Shown piece by piece: positions 7,968 to 15,967 of a stretch of 22,551 nucleotides of DNA (the stretch's first letter is position 1; each line of letters begins with the position of its first letter). Both the position numbers and the translations under genes were made by a program. The DNA is from an uncultured Finegoldia sp. GTDB taxonomy: Bacteria > Bacillota > Clostridia > Tissierellales > Peptoniphilaceae. The notes under the pieces were generated by a model, which worked only from the letters and a program-made list of their open reading frames with translations, was not told the origin of the DNA and made no database searches. Location of the stretch: positions 1 to 22,551 of the forward strand of contig NZ_CAMXVC010000029.1 of NCBI RefSeq assembly GCF_947252345.1. Direction: 5' to 3'.

Positions 7968-7998
7968 TGCTTATTTTTACTTCATAAGTTTTTAAAAG

Positions 7999-8033
7999 CA
8001 AAAATGGAGTCACCCTGTCGATAACTCCATTTT
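7999..8033 (-). terminator. Terminator of the small membrane-protein gene
   Basis: AAAATGGAGT (8001-8010) and ACTCCATTTT (8024-8033) form a 10-bp stem. On the minus strand it runs into TTTTTGCTTTT. It lies 40 bases after the stop codon of the small gene. Confidence 0.7.
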
Positions 8034-8073
8034 AAATAAACCCTATAACTATTTTCCTATTATATTAAAAGTC

Positions 8074-8274
8074 TTATCTTTTATAAATATTATCTAACAA
8101 AGTAGAAGCCATATTTATTGCACATATAAGAGATAAACCTCTACAAATAACAACTCCATCAACAGATAAATCATATCCTTTTGTAACGAATACTTCAGGA
8201 TAAAAATACAAAAAGATTGCTACTATAATAAAAATTATTTTTGATGTAATATAGAAATTTGAACTTGTTTTCAT
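8074..8274 (-). CDS. Small two-helix membrane protein, function unknown
   Basis: This 66-residue protein has two predicted membrane helices (about residues 9-28 around IIFIIVAIFLYFYP, and about 42-60 around GLSLICAINMASTLL) with a short loop between. I do not recognise it. I choose the ATG at 8274 because GGAGGA lies 6 bases before it (8281-8286); the frame opens 27 bases earlier, but that would put the ribosome site inside the gene. It has its own terminator. Upstream lie a tiny ORF and a ruined XRE regulator on the same strand, so it may once have been part of a small regulated cassette. Confidence 0.6.
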   Translation of the reverse strand: MKTSSNFYITSKIIFIIVAIFLYFYPEVFVTKGYDLSVDGVVICRGLSLICAINMASTLLDNIYKR

Positions 8275-8329
8275 GATAATTCCTCCATTTCTTTTCCTCA
8301 CTTTCGATTTTTTTTAATAAATTTTTAAG

Positions 8330-8389
8330 CTACTCATCGAAAAGTGATAAATCTCCATTTTTATGCCTTTGAGGATTATTATAGTTCAT
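8330..8389 (-). CDS. Possible 19-residue peptide
   Basis: ATG at 8387-8389 is preceded by AGGTGG at a good distance (8395-8400) and the frame stops at 8330 after 19 codons (MNYNNPQRHKNGDLSLFDE). Peptides this short occur by chance often. It sits between the decayed regulator and the small membrane-protein gene, and may be a leader peptide or a gene fragment. Confidence 0.25.
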   Translation of the reverse strand: MNYNNPQRHKNGDLSLFDE

Positions 8390-8429
8390 AAATTCCACCT
8401 ATCTCTTTCTTGATGTAGTCATTTAATTT

Positions 8430-8686
8430 TTAACAACAATTATGATTATTATACTTATATGTTTCTTCTCCGTCCAAATCAAAAATTTGATACATACAAA
8501 CCTCTAAAGCATTTGCTATATCGTTAGCAGTTTTAAGACTCGGAATTTTTTCCCAGTTTCCTTTTTTTTATACTCGTCCTTTATATACCTATTTTTTCCT
8601 AAGTCTATGTTGCGATAAACCTAAAGATTTACTGTATTTCTCGATTCTATTATTTCACCTATTTTTAGTTTAAAATAGTTTAGCAT
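8430..8686 (-). pseudogene. Decayed XRE-family (helix-turn-helix) regulator
   Basis: Pieces of one HTH_XRE protein appear in order but in shifting frames. MLNYFKLKIGEIIE starts at 8686; then comes EKYSKSLGLSQHRLRKK (the recognition-helix part, Gly-Leu-Ser-Gln); then RYIKDEYKKKETGK; then NWEKIPSLKTANDIANALE followed by VCMYQIFDLDGEETYK, ending at the stop 8430-8432. The last block matches the family pattern WExGxxxPslxxaxxIAxaLxv. At least three frame changes and one in-frame stop are needed, so no regulator can be made. A possible promoter, TTGACG with TAAACT 17 bases on, overlaps its beginning. The small genes to the left may have been its targets. Confidence 0.8.
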
Positions 8687-8884
8687 AATTATGATTGAAC
8701 GTCAATAATTTTTCATGTTTTTTGATTACCTTTTCCTAAGTTGTCATTACATAATATCTATGTTAATATTTTTACATTTTTTCATTACTCTATGTGTTTC
8801 TTTAAATTCTTTTTTATGGTTGCTCCTCTTGTATTAGCCTATGAGTTTATTTTGTGTTGCACTTGTTATGATAAATTATCTGCA

Positions 8885-8913
8885 TAAAAAAAGAAGTCTT
8901 ATTCAGACTTCTT
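8885..8913 (-). terminator. Terminator of the OPT / PqqD-like operon
   Basis: AAGAAGTCT (8891-8899) and AGACTTCTT (8905-8913) form a 9-bp stem with a 5-base loop; on the minus strand a T run follows (A at 8886-8892). The hairpin includes the last codons and the stop of the PqqD-like gene. Confidence 0.85.
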
Positions 8914-9243
8914 TTTGAGTTTAACAATATTATTGTTGTATAGAATTTGTATGAATTGAGCTAGTCTCTCATAAAGAGGTTCTATCTCGTTTCCGTATTG
9001 TTTTTTTAATTCTTGCCCTATTGTTATAATGTCTTTTTTTCCGTCAATCAATTTAAAAACATCGCTTCCGTATCCCTCTAATTTTATTTTAGATTCTTCT
9101 GGTGTGAAGAAAATTTTCTGTGCTATTTTGTCGAAAATTCCGTTGTGTTTTTTCTTCAAAATAATCAAACCATTTTCTTCATAAAACTCTATCTTTTCAT
9201 TGATTTGCGGGATAAATTCCAAGAAGTTTTTATTTTTTTTCAT
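8899..9243 (-). CDS. PqqD-like protein (RiPP recognition element fold)
   Basis: This 114-residue soluble protein matches the PqqD family. The core LEGYGSDVFKLIDGKKDI (55-72) corresponds to the family pattern of hydrophobic-x-x-Gly-x-hydrophobic-Trp/Phe-x-Leu-hydrophobic-Asp-Gly, and a helical C-terminal part (YERLAQFIQILYNNNIV) follows. PqqD proteins bind peptides, classically the PqqA precursor, and present them to a radical SAM enzyme. No radical SAM enzyme or precursor peptide is near. The gene starts inside the end of the OPT transporter gene, overlapping it by 14 bases and lacking a clear ribosome site, so its translation is probably coupled. A role as peptide-binding partner of the transporter is inference. 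Confidence 0.8.
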   Translation of the reverse strand: MKKNKNFLEFIPQINEKIEFYEENGLIILKKKHNGIFDKIAQKIFFTPEESKIKLEGYGSDVFKLIDGKKDIITIGQELKKQYGNEIEPLYERLAQFIQILYNNNIVKLKKKSE

Positions 9244-11149
9244 CGTGTTTTTTAATACATGTGAAAAGCAATGATGCTAATAACAATACAAATACGACAA
9301 GTGAACCAATTTCTCCTATTGAAAATTTGGATGATATGTCAATAATTTCAGATATTGGTTTGCCACCTATTTTTACAATCGCAAATGCAGCCAATAATAT
9401 TCCAACTACACCTTCACCTGCGATGAATCCTGATGTGAATAGCACTCCATTTTCTTCTTGTTCTTTTCTATCTTGTTCGTTTTTAAGTTTTCTCTTGTCT
9501 ACAAATAATCTGATTAAACCGCCTGTCATTATGGCTGCGGATGTGTTGATTGGCAAGTACAATCCAACTGCAAATGGCAACACTGGTATTCCAAGTATTT
9601 CTACTACAACGGCAATGAATGCGCCTGCGAATACCAATCCCCATGGAAGTGAGCCTCCCATTACACCTTCGATGATTAGTTTCATCAACATACCTTGTGG
9701 TGCTGGAAGTTCTTTCGAACCGTAACCCCATGAAGAATCCAATAACCATAAAATAGATCCGATTACAACTGCTGATACTACAACGCCTATTATTTCTCCG
9801 ATTTGTTGGCGATAAGGAGTTGCTCCGACAAGATATCCTGTTTTTAAATCTTGTGAAGTATCCCCAGATATTGCAGCTATAACGCAAATTACAGTTCCTA
9901 TTGAAATTGCCATCATCATACCTTCATGTCCGGTATTTCCCGTTGCTTTTATCAACAAAGATGTAATCAAAAGTGCAGCAATAGTCATACCAGAAACTGG
10001 GTTGTTTGATGAGCCTATGAGTCCTACCAAACGAGATGATACTGTCGCGAAGAAAAATCCAAACACTACAATTATTATTGAACCTATTGGTCCTACTGGA
10101 ACAACCGGAAAAACAGCCATAACAATAGCTATAGCGATTATAGAAATCCCAATAAGCTTCATACTCAAATCTTTTTCAGTACGAAGAAGAGAATTTGAAC
10201 CGATTCCTTGTGATTTGTAATCTTTCATCGCATCTTTGAATGTTCTGATAATCAAAGGCAATGATTTGATTAAGGATAATATACCTCCCGTTGCAACAGC
10301 TCCAGCGCCGATATATCTCAAATATGTTCCCCAAATTTTGCCGACACTCATTTGTGAAATTGCTACAGTGGAAGAACCAATTATATTGTCGCCACCGAAC
10401 AACTTCATTAGTGGCATAATAACTAACCAACCTAAAGTTGCACCACTTAGCATATATCCCGAAATCTTAGGGCCACAAATATAACCAACTCCTACCAATG
10501 ATGGAAGCGGGTCTATACCAATACCTGCTCCACTAAAAGATTTTGTAGTGATTTCTTTGGACAATGATGATGGGAAAATTTTCAAACCATCAGCCACAAA
10601 TTTGTAAAGTGCAGCCAGTCCCAATCCCTTGAACACTAGCTTAGCCTTGGCTCCACCTTCTTCTCCTGCCAACAAAACTTCTGCACAAGCAGTTCCTTCT
10701 GGATAAGGGATAATTCCATGTTCCTTGACAATCAATGCGTTTCTAAGAGGAACCATAAACAAAACACCCAACAATCCACCAATAAGAGTAATCACTCCGA
10801 TTTCTAGCAAAGATGGCGCTGGTTGTTTCCATTCTTTCATCCAAATAAATAATGCTGGCATCGTGAAAATAGCACCTGCCGCTACGGATTCCCCTGCAGA
10901 ACCTATCGTTTGTACGATATTATTTTCCAAAATTGAATCTCTTTTAAAAATCAATCGAATAAAACCCATTGAAATAACAGCAGCCGGTATTGATGCGGAT
11001 ACCGTTAATCCAACTCTAAGTCCCAAATAAGCATTTGCACCACCAAAAATAATCGCCATAATAATACCAAAAACTATTGAAAATGGTGTAAGCTCTGGGA
11101 CAACTTTATCAGCCGAAATAAAAGGCTTAAAGTCATTATTGTTTTTCAT
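9230..11149 (-). CDS. OPT-family oligopeptide transporter
   Basis: This 639-residue membrane protein has about 14-16 hydrophobic helices. The N-terminal region GANAYLGLRVGLTVSASIP (38-56), the segment with PYPEGTACAEVL and the downstream glycine-rich helices are typical of the prokaryotic OPT family, which imports oligopeptides, or in some members metal chelates, using the proton gradient. Length fits the family. It starts at an ATG with GGAGG about 8 bases before it, and an extended -10 promoter lies 40 bases upstream. The PqqD-like gene overlaps its 3' end. An asaccharolytic anaerobe living on peptides would need such a transporter; that is inference about its role. Confidence 0.92.
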   Translation of the reverse strand: MKNNNDFKPFISADKVVPELTPFSIVFGIIMAIIFGGANAYLGLRVGLTVSASIPAAVISMGFIRLIFKRDSILENNIVQTIGSAGESVAAGAIFTMPALFIWMKEWKQPAPSLLEIGVITLIGGLLGVLFMVPLRNALIVKEHGIIPYPEGTACAEVLLAGEEGGAKAKLVFKGLGLAALYKFVADGLKIFPSSLSKEITTKSFSGAGIGIDPLPSLVGVGYICGPKISGYMLSGATLGWLVIMPLMKLFGGDNIIGSSTVAISQMSVGKIWGTYLRYIGAGAVATGGILSLIKSLPLIIRTFKDAMKDYKSQGIGSNSLLRTEKDLSMKLIGISIIAIAIVMAVFPVVPVGPIGSIIIVVFGFFFATVSSRLVGLIGSSNNPVSGMTIAALLITSLLIKATGNTGHEGMMMAISIGTVICVIAAISGDTSQDLKTGYLVGATPYRQQIGEIIGVVVSAVVIGSILWLLDSSWGYGSKELPAPQGMLMKLIIEGVMGGSLPWGLVFAGAFIAVVVEILGIPVLPFAVGLYLPINTSAAIMTGGLIRLFVDKRKLKNEQDRKEQEENGVLFTSGFIAGEGVVGILLAAFAIVKIGGKPISEIIDISSKFSIGEIGSLVVFVLLLASLLFTCIKKHDEKK

Positions 11150-11188
11150 AAATATACCCTCCTTTTATATATATTTACATACCCTATT

Positions 11189-11217
11189 ATTATACCAGAT
11201 AATTATTAGATTGACGA
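11189..11217 (-). promoter_or_regulatory. Promoter of the OPT operon
   Basis: TATAAT (11189-11194) is preceded by TGG, forming an extended -10. TCGTCA (11212-11217) lies 17 bases upstream as a partial -35. Transcription runs left into the OPT gene. Confidence 0.7.
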
Positions 11218-11372
11218 ATAATTTCAAAATTCACAATTATCTAATAGTTTTGTAAACAACTATCAATAATTACAAAATGGATAAACCGCCAAATTATTAT
11301 ACAGATGATTCATTTCATTAATATCTTGCCAAGAATGAACATAATCGACAAACTGTTTGTATTTTTACGCAC

Positions 11373-11400
11373 AAAAAAAGCATCTACTTTTGTAGATGCT
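11373..11400 (-). terminator. Terminator of the flippase gene
   Basis: AGCATCTAC (11379-11387) and GTAGATGCT (11392-11400) form a perfect 9-bp stem with a TTTT loop, followed on the minus strand by a T run (A at 11373-11379). It lies about 50 bases after the flippase stop codon. Confidence 0.85.
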
Positions 11401-11451
11401 AATTGATTATTTTTGTTTAATAGAAAATTTTTAATTCTAAATTGTCTTTTG

Positions 11452-12912
11452 TTATTTTAAAAGTCTTTTCAGCGGTGTTTTTTTGAGTGTTTGGATAAAT
11501 ACTTTGTTTTTTCCGACTAACAAAATCATCAAATATCCAAGTACGGATATTAAAAATACTGCGAAAAGATTTACAGTGTAATTTGTGATGAATTTAGTTA
11601 CAATTATTTTAGTTGCAACAATCCACAATCCACCTGCTACTGCAAATTTTAATGTGTACAGCAATTTGCGCATTTCAAAATATTTCCAAAAATCTTTAAA
11701 TTCATACAAGCATACTATTACTACGAGCAATTCGGAGATAGCTGTAGTGATTGCCGCTCCGTTTTGTTGCATCCACGGAATGAATACAAGGTTCAAGACG
11801 ACATTTGCAATCGCTGATATTGTTGTAGCCTTCAAGTTCAGCGCTTCTTTTCCGAGTGGAACGTTCATACAAGTTGTCACAACTCCTCCAGTTATTGCGA
11901 AGAAAACCGAAACCGACAATATTTGTAGTGAAAGTGTCGCTCCCAAGAATTTTGTTCCCGACAAGATGTAGATTACATTTTTCGATAAAACTCCAAGTCC
12001 TGTGCACATTGGAATCATAAGTAGCAACAAGAAACACGATATTTCGGTCAACAATTCTCTAAATTCTGTTTTATCATCCAACATTGCAGCCTTCGATAGT
12101 CTTGGAATTGTAACCATATAAATCGCTCCGAGCATTTGTTTTACAACAGAGTACACTCTGACACTTACTGCGTATAATCCTGTGTAGAAGTTCCCCGATA
12201 TCCAGCCCAACATTGTCATATCTGCACTGACATAAATCAATACTGCGATGCTGTTCGAGAAAAACAACATTATAGGCTTCAAATGCCTTTTCAAATTCAA
12301 CTTAAATGTAGGACGTAGACTGACGTATTTTCGAACGTGCAATATATTCGACACGCAAACGAGTCCATTTACAAATACTGTAAGTCCCGCGTATTTTAAA
12401 TAATCTGATTTTGTCTTGACAACGAAAAACAGCAAAATCATTCCCAATGTTTGAATCAAAACGCTTCTGATTGTGATGTAGACGTAGTCTTCGTGAATCG
12501 CATTGACCCATTCAACGCCTAGTGTCGCAAATATTATCGTAAAACTCTGTACGAAAATAAGTGACGCGTAGTCGTGCATTTTTACGGAAACGACACAGAA
12601 AATAAACAAGCACAGATACGACAACAAAGTCGACACCAAATTTATCGAGAACACTTCACGGGAGAATTGATTTAACTTTACTTTATTTTCACGATACTTC
12701 GAACCTTCTCGTACCGCATAATTTGTAATCCCCAGTGATGCTATCAACATAAATATTCTTATTATTGAATCCCCATAACTTACTTTACCCATATTTTCTA
12801 CTTGCAAAATCCTCGTAGCGTACGGGAAAGTTATCAGTGGGTAAACGACGCTTAGCCCGACTTTTATTATATTGAGCATAGCGTTTAATTTTAATGATTT
12901 TTGTTTTGCCAA
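11452..12912 (-). CDS. Wzx-type polysaccharide/oligosaccharide flippase
   Basis: This protein of about 486 residues has 12-14 membrane helices and belongs to the MOP/PST exporter group. The N-terminal AKQKSLKLNAMLNIIKVG and PLITFPYATRILQVENMGK are the usual opening of Wzx/RfbX flippases, which move lipid-linked sugar units across the cytoplasmic membrane. The frame opens at a GTG (12919-12921), but the AGGAG touches that codon. The TTG at 12910-12912 lies 8 bases after AGGAG and gives the family's normal N-terminus, so I use it. No glycosyltransferases are near, unlike most capsule loci, so it may serve a pathway encoded elsewhere. It has its own promoter and terminator. Confidence 0.88.
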   Translation of the reverse strand: MAKQKSLKLNAMLNIIKVGLSVVYPLITFPYATRILQVENMGKVSYGDSIIRIFMLIASLGITNYAVREGSKYRENKVKLNQFSREVFSINLVSTLLSYLCLFIFCVVSVKMHDYASLIFVQSFTIIFATLGVEWVNAIHEDYVYITIRSVLIQTLGMILLFFVVKTKSDYLKYAGLTVFVNGLVCVSNILHVRKYVSLRPTFKLNLKRHLKPIMLFFSNSIAVLIYVSADMTMLGWISGNFYTGLYAVSVRVYSVVKQMLGAIYMVTIPRLSKAAMLDDKTEFRELLTEISCFLLLLMIPMCTGLGVLSKNVIYILSGTKFLGATLSLQILSVSVFFAITGGVVTTCMNVPLGKEALNLKATTISAIANVVLNLVFIPWMQQNGAAITTAISELLVVIVCLYEFKDFWKYFEMRKLLYTLKFAVAGGLWIVATKIIVTKFITNYTVNLFAVFLISVLGYLMILLVGKNKVFIQTLKKTPLKRLLK

Positions 12913-12948
12913 AATTCCCACTCCTAATCTAAAATTAGTACTTTATAT

Positions 12949-12957
12949 ATTGTATCA
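12949..12957 (-). promoter_or_regulatory. Extended -10 of the flippase gene
   Basis: On the minus strand TGA directly precedes TACAAT (12949-12954), an extended -10. No good -35 is seen 16-18 bases upstream. It falls between the preceding terminator and the flippase start. Confidence 0.4.
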
Positions 12958-12987
12958 CACAAATTAAAATAGAATATTAAACCATCA

Positions 12988-13022
12988 AAAAAAATAACCG
13001 CCCAATGGTCAAGGCGATTATT
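12988..13022 (-). terminator. Terminator of the double-cubane reductase gene
   Basis: AATAACCGCC (12993-13002) and GGCGATTATT (13013-13022) form a stem with one C-A mismatch. On the minus strand it is followed by a T run. A second small hairpin ACTAGA/TCTAGT lies at about 13024-13041, closer to the gene. Confidence 0.75.
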
Positions 13023-13084
13023 CACTAGAGGTTTTCTAGTTTTGGATTTTTCACTTATATTATACACTATTTTTAGATATTTTT

Positions 13085-14230
13085 CTACAACATTTCAATA
13101 AAAGCACCAATTCTGGTATTCAATTGTCCAATATCGGATTTCGAGTAATCAGTTTCAACTGCAATGTAAGGAATATTTTTCTTGTCGTTTACAAATCTTT
13201 TGATTGACAACCCTTCAACTTGATAAGGAGTGCAAGCTTGTAGGTGCATATCGATAACGCCATCAACTTTGTACTCGTCAATCATTCTGTCCAACAAAGT
13301 CAATCTGTTTTCATTCGGACTTATGCAGGCACATCCAATATTCATATATTTTCTTGCAATCGCATCAATCATATCGGGATTGTTTTCGTCCACGTTTTCA
13401 TCAATAGCCTTCGCACCACCGCAGTTTTCGTAAGTAACCACAATCGCTCCGTTGTTTTCGACAGCTTCGATTACTTTTTCCGTCGCTCCTCCGATTGGAC
13501 AACCAGTAATCAAAATTCTTGGTTTTCCGGAAATATGCTTGTGTTCTATCATTACTTTTTCTTTTAATTCCGCAAGCATTTGAGGAATAGATTCCTTGTC
13601 AAAATCAAATTGAACGCCATTTAGTACATGCCACAATTCTTGACCTGTCATTGGCAAATCATCAGCCTTCATCAACGAATAGAAATCCTTCACCGCTGAC
13701 CTCTCTGCGTTTTTAACATAAATTGCGTGTCTCAATTTTTCATCTGTAATCTCAACGCCGAACAATTCCTCGATTTTTTTTATCATCTTTACTATTTCCT
13801 TCTTCCACAAAACAAGTCCTTCTTCGCTGTTTTTGTTTGGAAGTTCCATTACATGAACAGGCTTAAATTCCCCCAAATATTCGTACATTTTCTTCTTGCC
13901 ATCACAGGTAGTCTCACCTATAACCAAATCCGAAAAATAAAAGAACGGACACTTGTCAGTCATAGCAAATCCATACGACGATTTTATAAGTGGACATAAG
14001 TTTTTGGGCAAATCCCTCTCAGCATCTTGGATAGTTTCATCGCTTGTTGCACACAAGCTCACCGAAGTAGCTCCCGCTGAAATTGCTAATTCTTGTGGAA
14101 AAAACGTACAAAAAATCCCAATAATAGGAATATTTTTGTCCTTAATTTCCTTCACTTTCAAGAAGGCATTTTTTCTTCCTTCTTGGAAATCATTAAAAAT
14201 TTCTGGCAAATCTTTCTTCAAATCAACCAT
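13085..14230 (-). CDS. Double-cubane-cluster-containing anaerobic reductase (2-hydroxyacyl-CoA dehydratase family)
   Basis: This 381-residue protein belongs to the HgdB/HgdC-like dehydratase superfamily and best fits the DCCP/YjiM branch, whose members carry an [Fe8S9] double-cubane cluster and reduce small molecules in an ATP-dependent way. Conserved cysteines are at 41, 60, 79, 94, 109, 244, 270, 300, 302 and 333, in contexts such as KNLCPLIKSSYG, TDKCPFF, ITGCPIGG and LQACTPYQVEG. The C-terminus ETDYSKSDIGQLNTRIGAF is typical of this branch. These enzymes need an electron-donating ATPase of the BadF/BadG type, and no such gene is in the window. The start has AGGTGAT 5 bases upstream. A Fur-like box lies about 45 bases upstream, suggesting iron control. 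The physiological substrate is unknown. Confidence 0.9.
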   Translation of the reverse strand: MVDLKKDLPEIFNDFQEGRKNAFLKVKEIKDKNIPIIGIFCTFFPQELAISAGATSVSLCATSDETIQDAERDLPKNLCPLIKSSYGFAMTDKCPFFYFSDLVIGETTCDGKKKMYEYLGEFKPVHVMELPNKNSEEGLVLWKKEIVKMIKKIEELFGVEITDEKLRHAIYVKNAERSAVKDFYSLMKADDLPMTGQELWHVLNGVQFDFDKESIPQMLAELKEKVMIEHKHISGKPRILITGCPIGGATEKVIEAVENNGAIVVTYENCGGAKAIDENVDENNPDMIDAIARKYMNIGCACISPNENRLTLLDRMIDEYKVDGVIDMHLQACTPYQVEGLSIKRFVNDKKNIPYIAVETDYSKSDIGQLNTRIGAFIEML

Positions 14231-14274
14231 TTAATCACCTCTTTTCAAATAGTATCATCAATTTAAAAATAATA

Positions 14275-14293
14275 CAAAATGATAATCATTATT
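14275..14293 (-). promoter_or_regulatory. Fur-like box upstream of the iron-sulfur reductase
   Basis: Fifteen consecutive bases (AATGATAATCATTAT at 14278-14292) match the centre of the 19-base Fur consensus, with about 16 of 19 matching overall. It is built on AATGAT-A-ATCATT symmetry. It lies between the murE terminator and the reductase start, where a repressor would block transcription. PerR or Zur sites look similar, so the exact regulator is open. Confidence 0.6.
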
Positions 14294-14352
14294 TATAGAT
14301 TTTCCCTATAAATGAATTTTATTGTGAAATTTTCACTTCTAAATCTCTACAC

Positions 14353-14410
14353 AAAAAAAGACAATACCATTTGGAAAGTTTCGATAACCAACGGATATTG
14401 TCTTCGTTTT
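14353..14410 (-). terminator. Terminator of murE, probably bidirectional
   Basis: AGACAATA (14360-14367) pairs with TATTGTCT (14396-14403), with a CC/GG pair beyond a bulged A and an inner TTGG/CCAA pairing. T runs flank it on both strands (A at 14353-14359; T at 14407-14413). Confidence 0.8.
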
Positions 14411-14411
14411 T

Positions 14412-15845
14412 TTAATTTTGCAATTCATTCAAAACTTCTGTAACTGTTTGTTTCTCAGAATATGGCGTTTTTTCGTTTCCTTTTAACTTGATGAAATTTT
14501 CTTGTCCTTTTCCCAATAGTAATACAAAATCAGAAGGCTTTGCGTTTTCAATCGCAAATTTAATGGCAGATTTTCTGTCTTTTATTCTGATGTACTTGCC
14601 ATTTTCTTCCTCAATTCCACTTACAATATCATCGGCGATATTCTCGTAGGTGTCAAATTTCGGGTCATCTGTCGTCACCACAGAAAAAACACCATTCTTT
14701 GCAGAAATCTTGCCAACCTGTCTTCTTATTTCCGACGTTCTGTCGCCACTCATACCGTAGACTGCGATTTTCTTCTTGTCGGCTGGAATTGATTGATAGA
14801 TATTTTCAAACGCTTTTGGCGTGTGAGCGAAGTCAATTACGATGTTTATTCCCAAATCGTTCGTTACAAATTCAAACCTCGCCTCAACTCCTTTGAAACT
14901 TTCCAAAGACTTTGCGATATCTTCTAGTGAATAACCTAATTTGTTTACACACACAATCGCACAAATTGCATTGTAAACATCAAAAATAGCAAACCTGTTC
15001 AGTATAAAATGAACACCTCGCACATCGAAGTTCATCTTGCCATCAATCAGTTTCACATTTTCTGCTTTAAAATCAGAATCATTCACAATCGAAAAAGTCA
15101 CCGCTTGAGGAAATCTCTCCTTAGCTTTTCTACCGTACTCATCGTCAATATTCACGACTTGAATCTTGGAATTTTCGAGCAAAATCATCTTGCAGTTAAA
15201 ATAATTTTGCATATTTTTGTGAAAATCCATATGCTCCATAGACAAATTCGTAAAGCAAGCTACATCAAAATCCACCCCATCAAGCCTGTGCAAATACAAT
15301 CCGTGGCTTGAACATTCTACGACAGCGTTGTCGATTTTTTTGTCGACAGATAATTTTAAAATACTATTTATCTCACAAATTTCCGGTGTCGTGTTAGATG
15401 TCGGATGCTTTTCGTTGCCAATGAAAGTTCCATTTGTGCCGATATTTGTGCATTTTGAACCCAAATTTTGTAAAATATGACTTATCATAGAAGAAGTCGT
15501 AGTCTTGCCATTTGTTCCGGTCACACCTACTACTTTAAGCTTTCTCGATGGATAATCGCAAATAACATTGGATATCTGTGCAAGTGCAATTCTACTGTCG
15601 TTGACTTTGATGTAGTTTATTCCACCAATTTGTTCAACATTTTCAGTGACAACAATAGTGTTAGCTCCGTTCTCGATAGCTTTGTCGATGAATTTATGCC
15701 CGTCAAACTCGTTTCCTTTTATAGCGACAAAAACACCTCCAGCTTCGATTTTTCTCGAATCGTTCGTCACATTAGTGATGGAGTCGTCATTGTCTTTCGT
15801 GAAATCTATGTAATCAATTTTTTCTAAAATGTAATCTAGCTTCAT
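14412..15845 (-). CDS. murE: UDP-N-acetylmuramyl-tripeptide synthetase
   Basis: This 477-residue Mur ligase adds the third amino acid to UDP-MurNAc-L-Ala-D-Glu during peptidoglycan synthesis in the cytoplasm. The N-terminal domain has the MurE opening VTNDSRKIEAGGVFVAIKG (26-44). The ATP site is GTNGKTTT (110-117), the Mur central signature is around 178-209 (ECSSHGLYLHRLDG, NLSMEHMDFH), and the lysine expected to be carbamylated is Lys219 in YFNCKMIL. The selectivity motif at 393-396 is DDPK rather than DNPR, which marks diaminopimelate-adding enzymes; this suggests lysine or another diamine. No other mur genes are adjacent. AAGGGGA lies about 8 bases before the ATG. Confidence 0.94.
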   Translation of the reverse strand: MKLDYILEKIDYIDFTKDNDDSITNVTNDSRKIEAGGVFVAIKGNEFDGHKFIDKAIENGANTIVVTENVEQIGGINYIKVNDSRIALAQISNVICDYPSRKLKVVGVTGTNGKTTTSSMISHILQNLGSKCTNIGTNGTFIGNEKHPTSNTTPEICEINSILKLSVDKKIDNAVVECSSHGLYLHRLDGVDFDVACFTNLSMEHMDFHKNMQNYFNCKMILLENSKIQVVNIDDEYGRKAKERFPQAVTFSIVNDSDFKAENVKLIDGKMNFDVRGVHFILNRFAIFDVYNAICAIVCVNKLGYSLEDIAKSLESFKGVEARFEFVTNDLGINIVIDFAHTPKAFENIYQSIPADKKKIAVYGMSGDRTSEIRRQVGKISAKNGVFSVVTTDDPKFDTYENIADDIVSGIEEENGKYIRIKDRKSAIKFAIENAKPSDFVLLLGKGQENFIKLKGNEKTPYSEKQTVTEVLNELQN

Positions 15846-15881
15846 TTAATAATCCCCTTAAAATTTTCATTTCTATAATAT

Positions 15882-15910
15882 TATATAACACTGATGTTCG
15901 AGTTTTGCAA
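15882..15910 (-). promoter_or_regulatory. Promoter of murE
   Basis: TTGCAA (15905-15910) and TATATA (15882-15887) are 17 bases apart on the minus strand. An overlapping TATAAT would give a spacing of 19 from the same -35. Confidence 0.5.
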
Positions 15911-15918
15911 ATTTAAAA

Positions 15919-15954
15919 CAAAAAAATGCTACCCCCCAAAAAGAGATAGCATTT
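15919..15954 (-). terminator. Terminator of the PPK2 / membrane-protein operon
   Basis: AAATGCTA (15924-15931) and TAGCATTT (15947-15954) form an 8-bp stem with a loop containing six C. On the minus strand a T run follows. It lies 14 bases after the stop codon. Confidence 0.8.
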
Positions 15955-15967
15955 ACTTGCAAATATT

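Noticed and set aside
9261..9725. 154-codon frame on the plus strand opposite the OPT gene
   Set aside because: It is the antisense of the well-supported OPT transporter, of low-complexity Asn/Thr/Pro composition and without a ribosome site.
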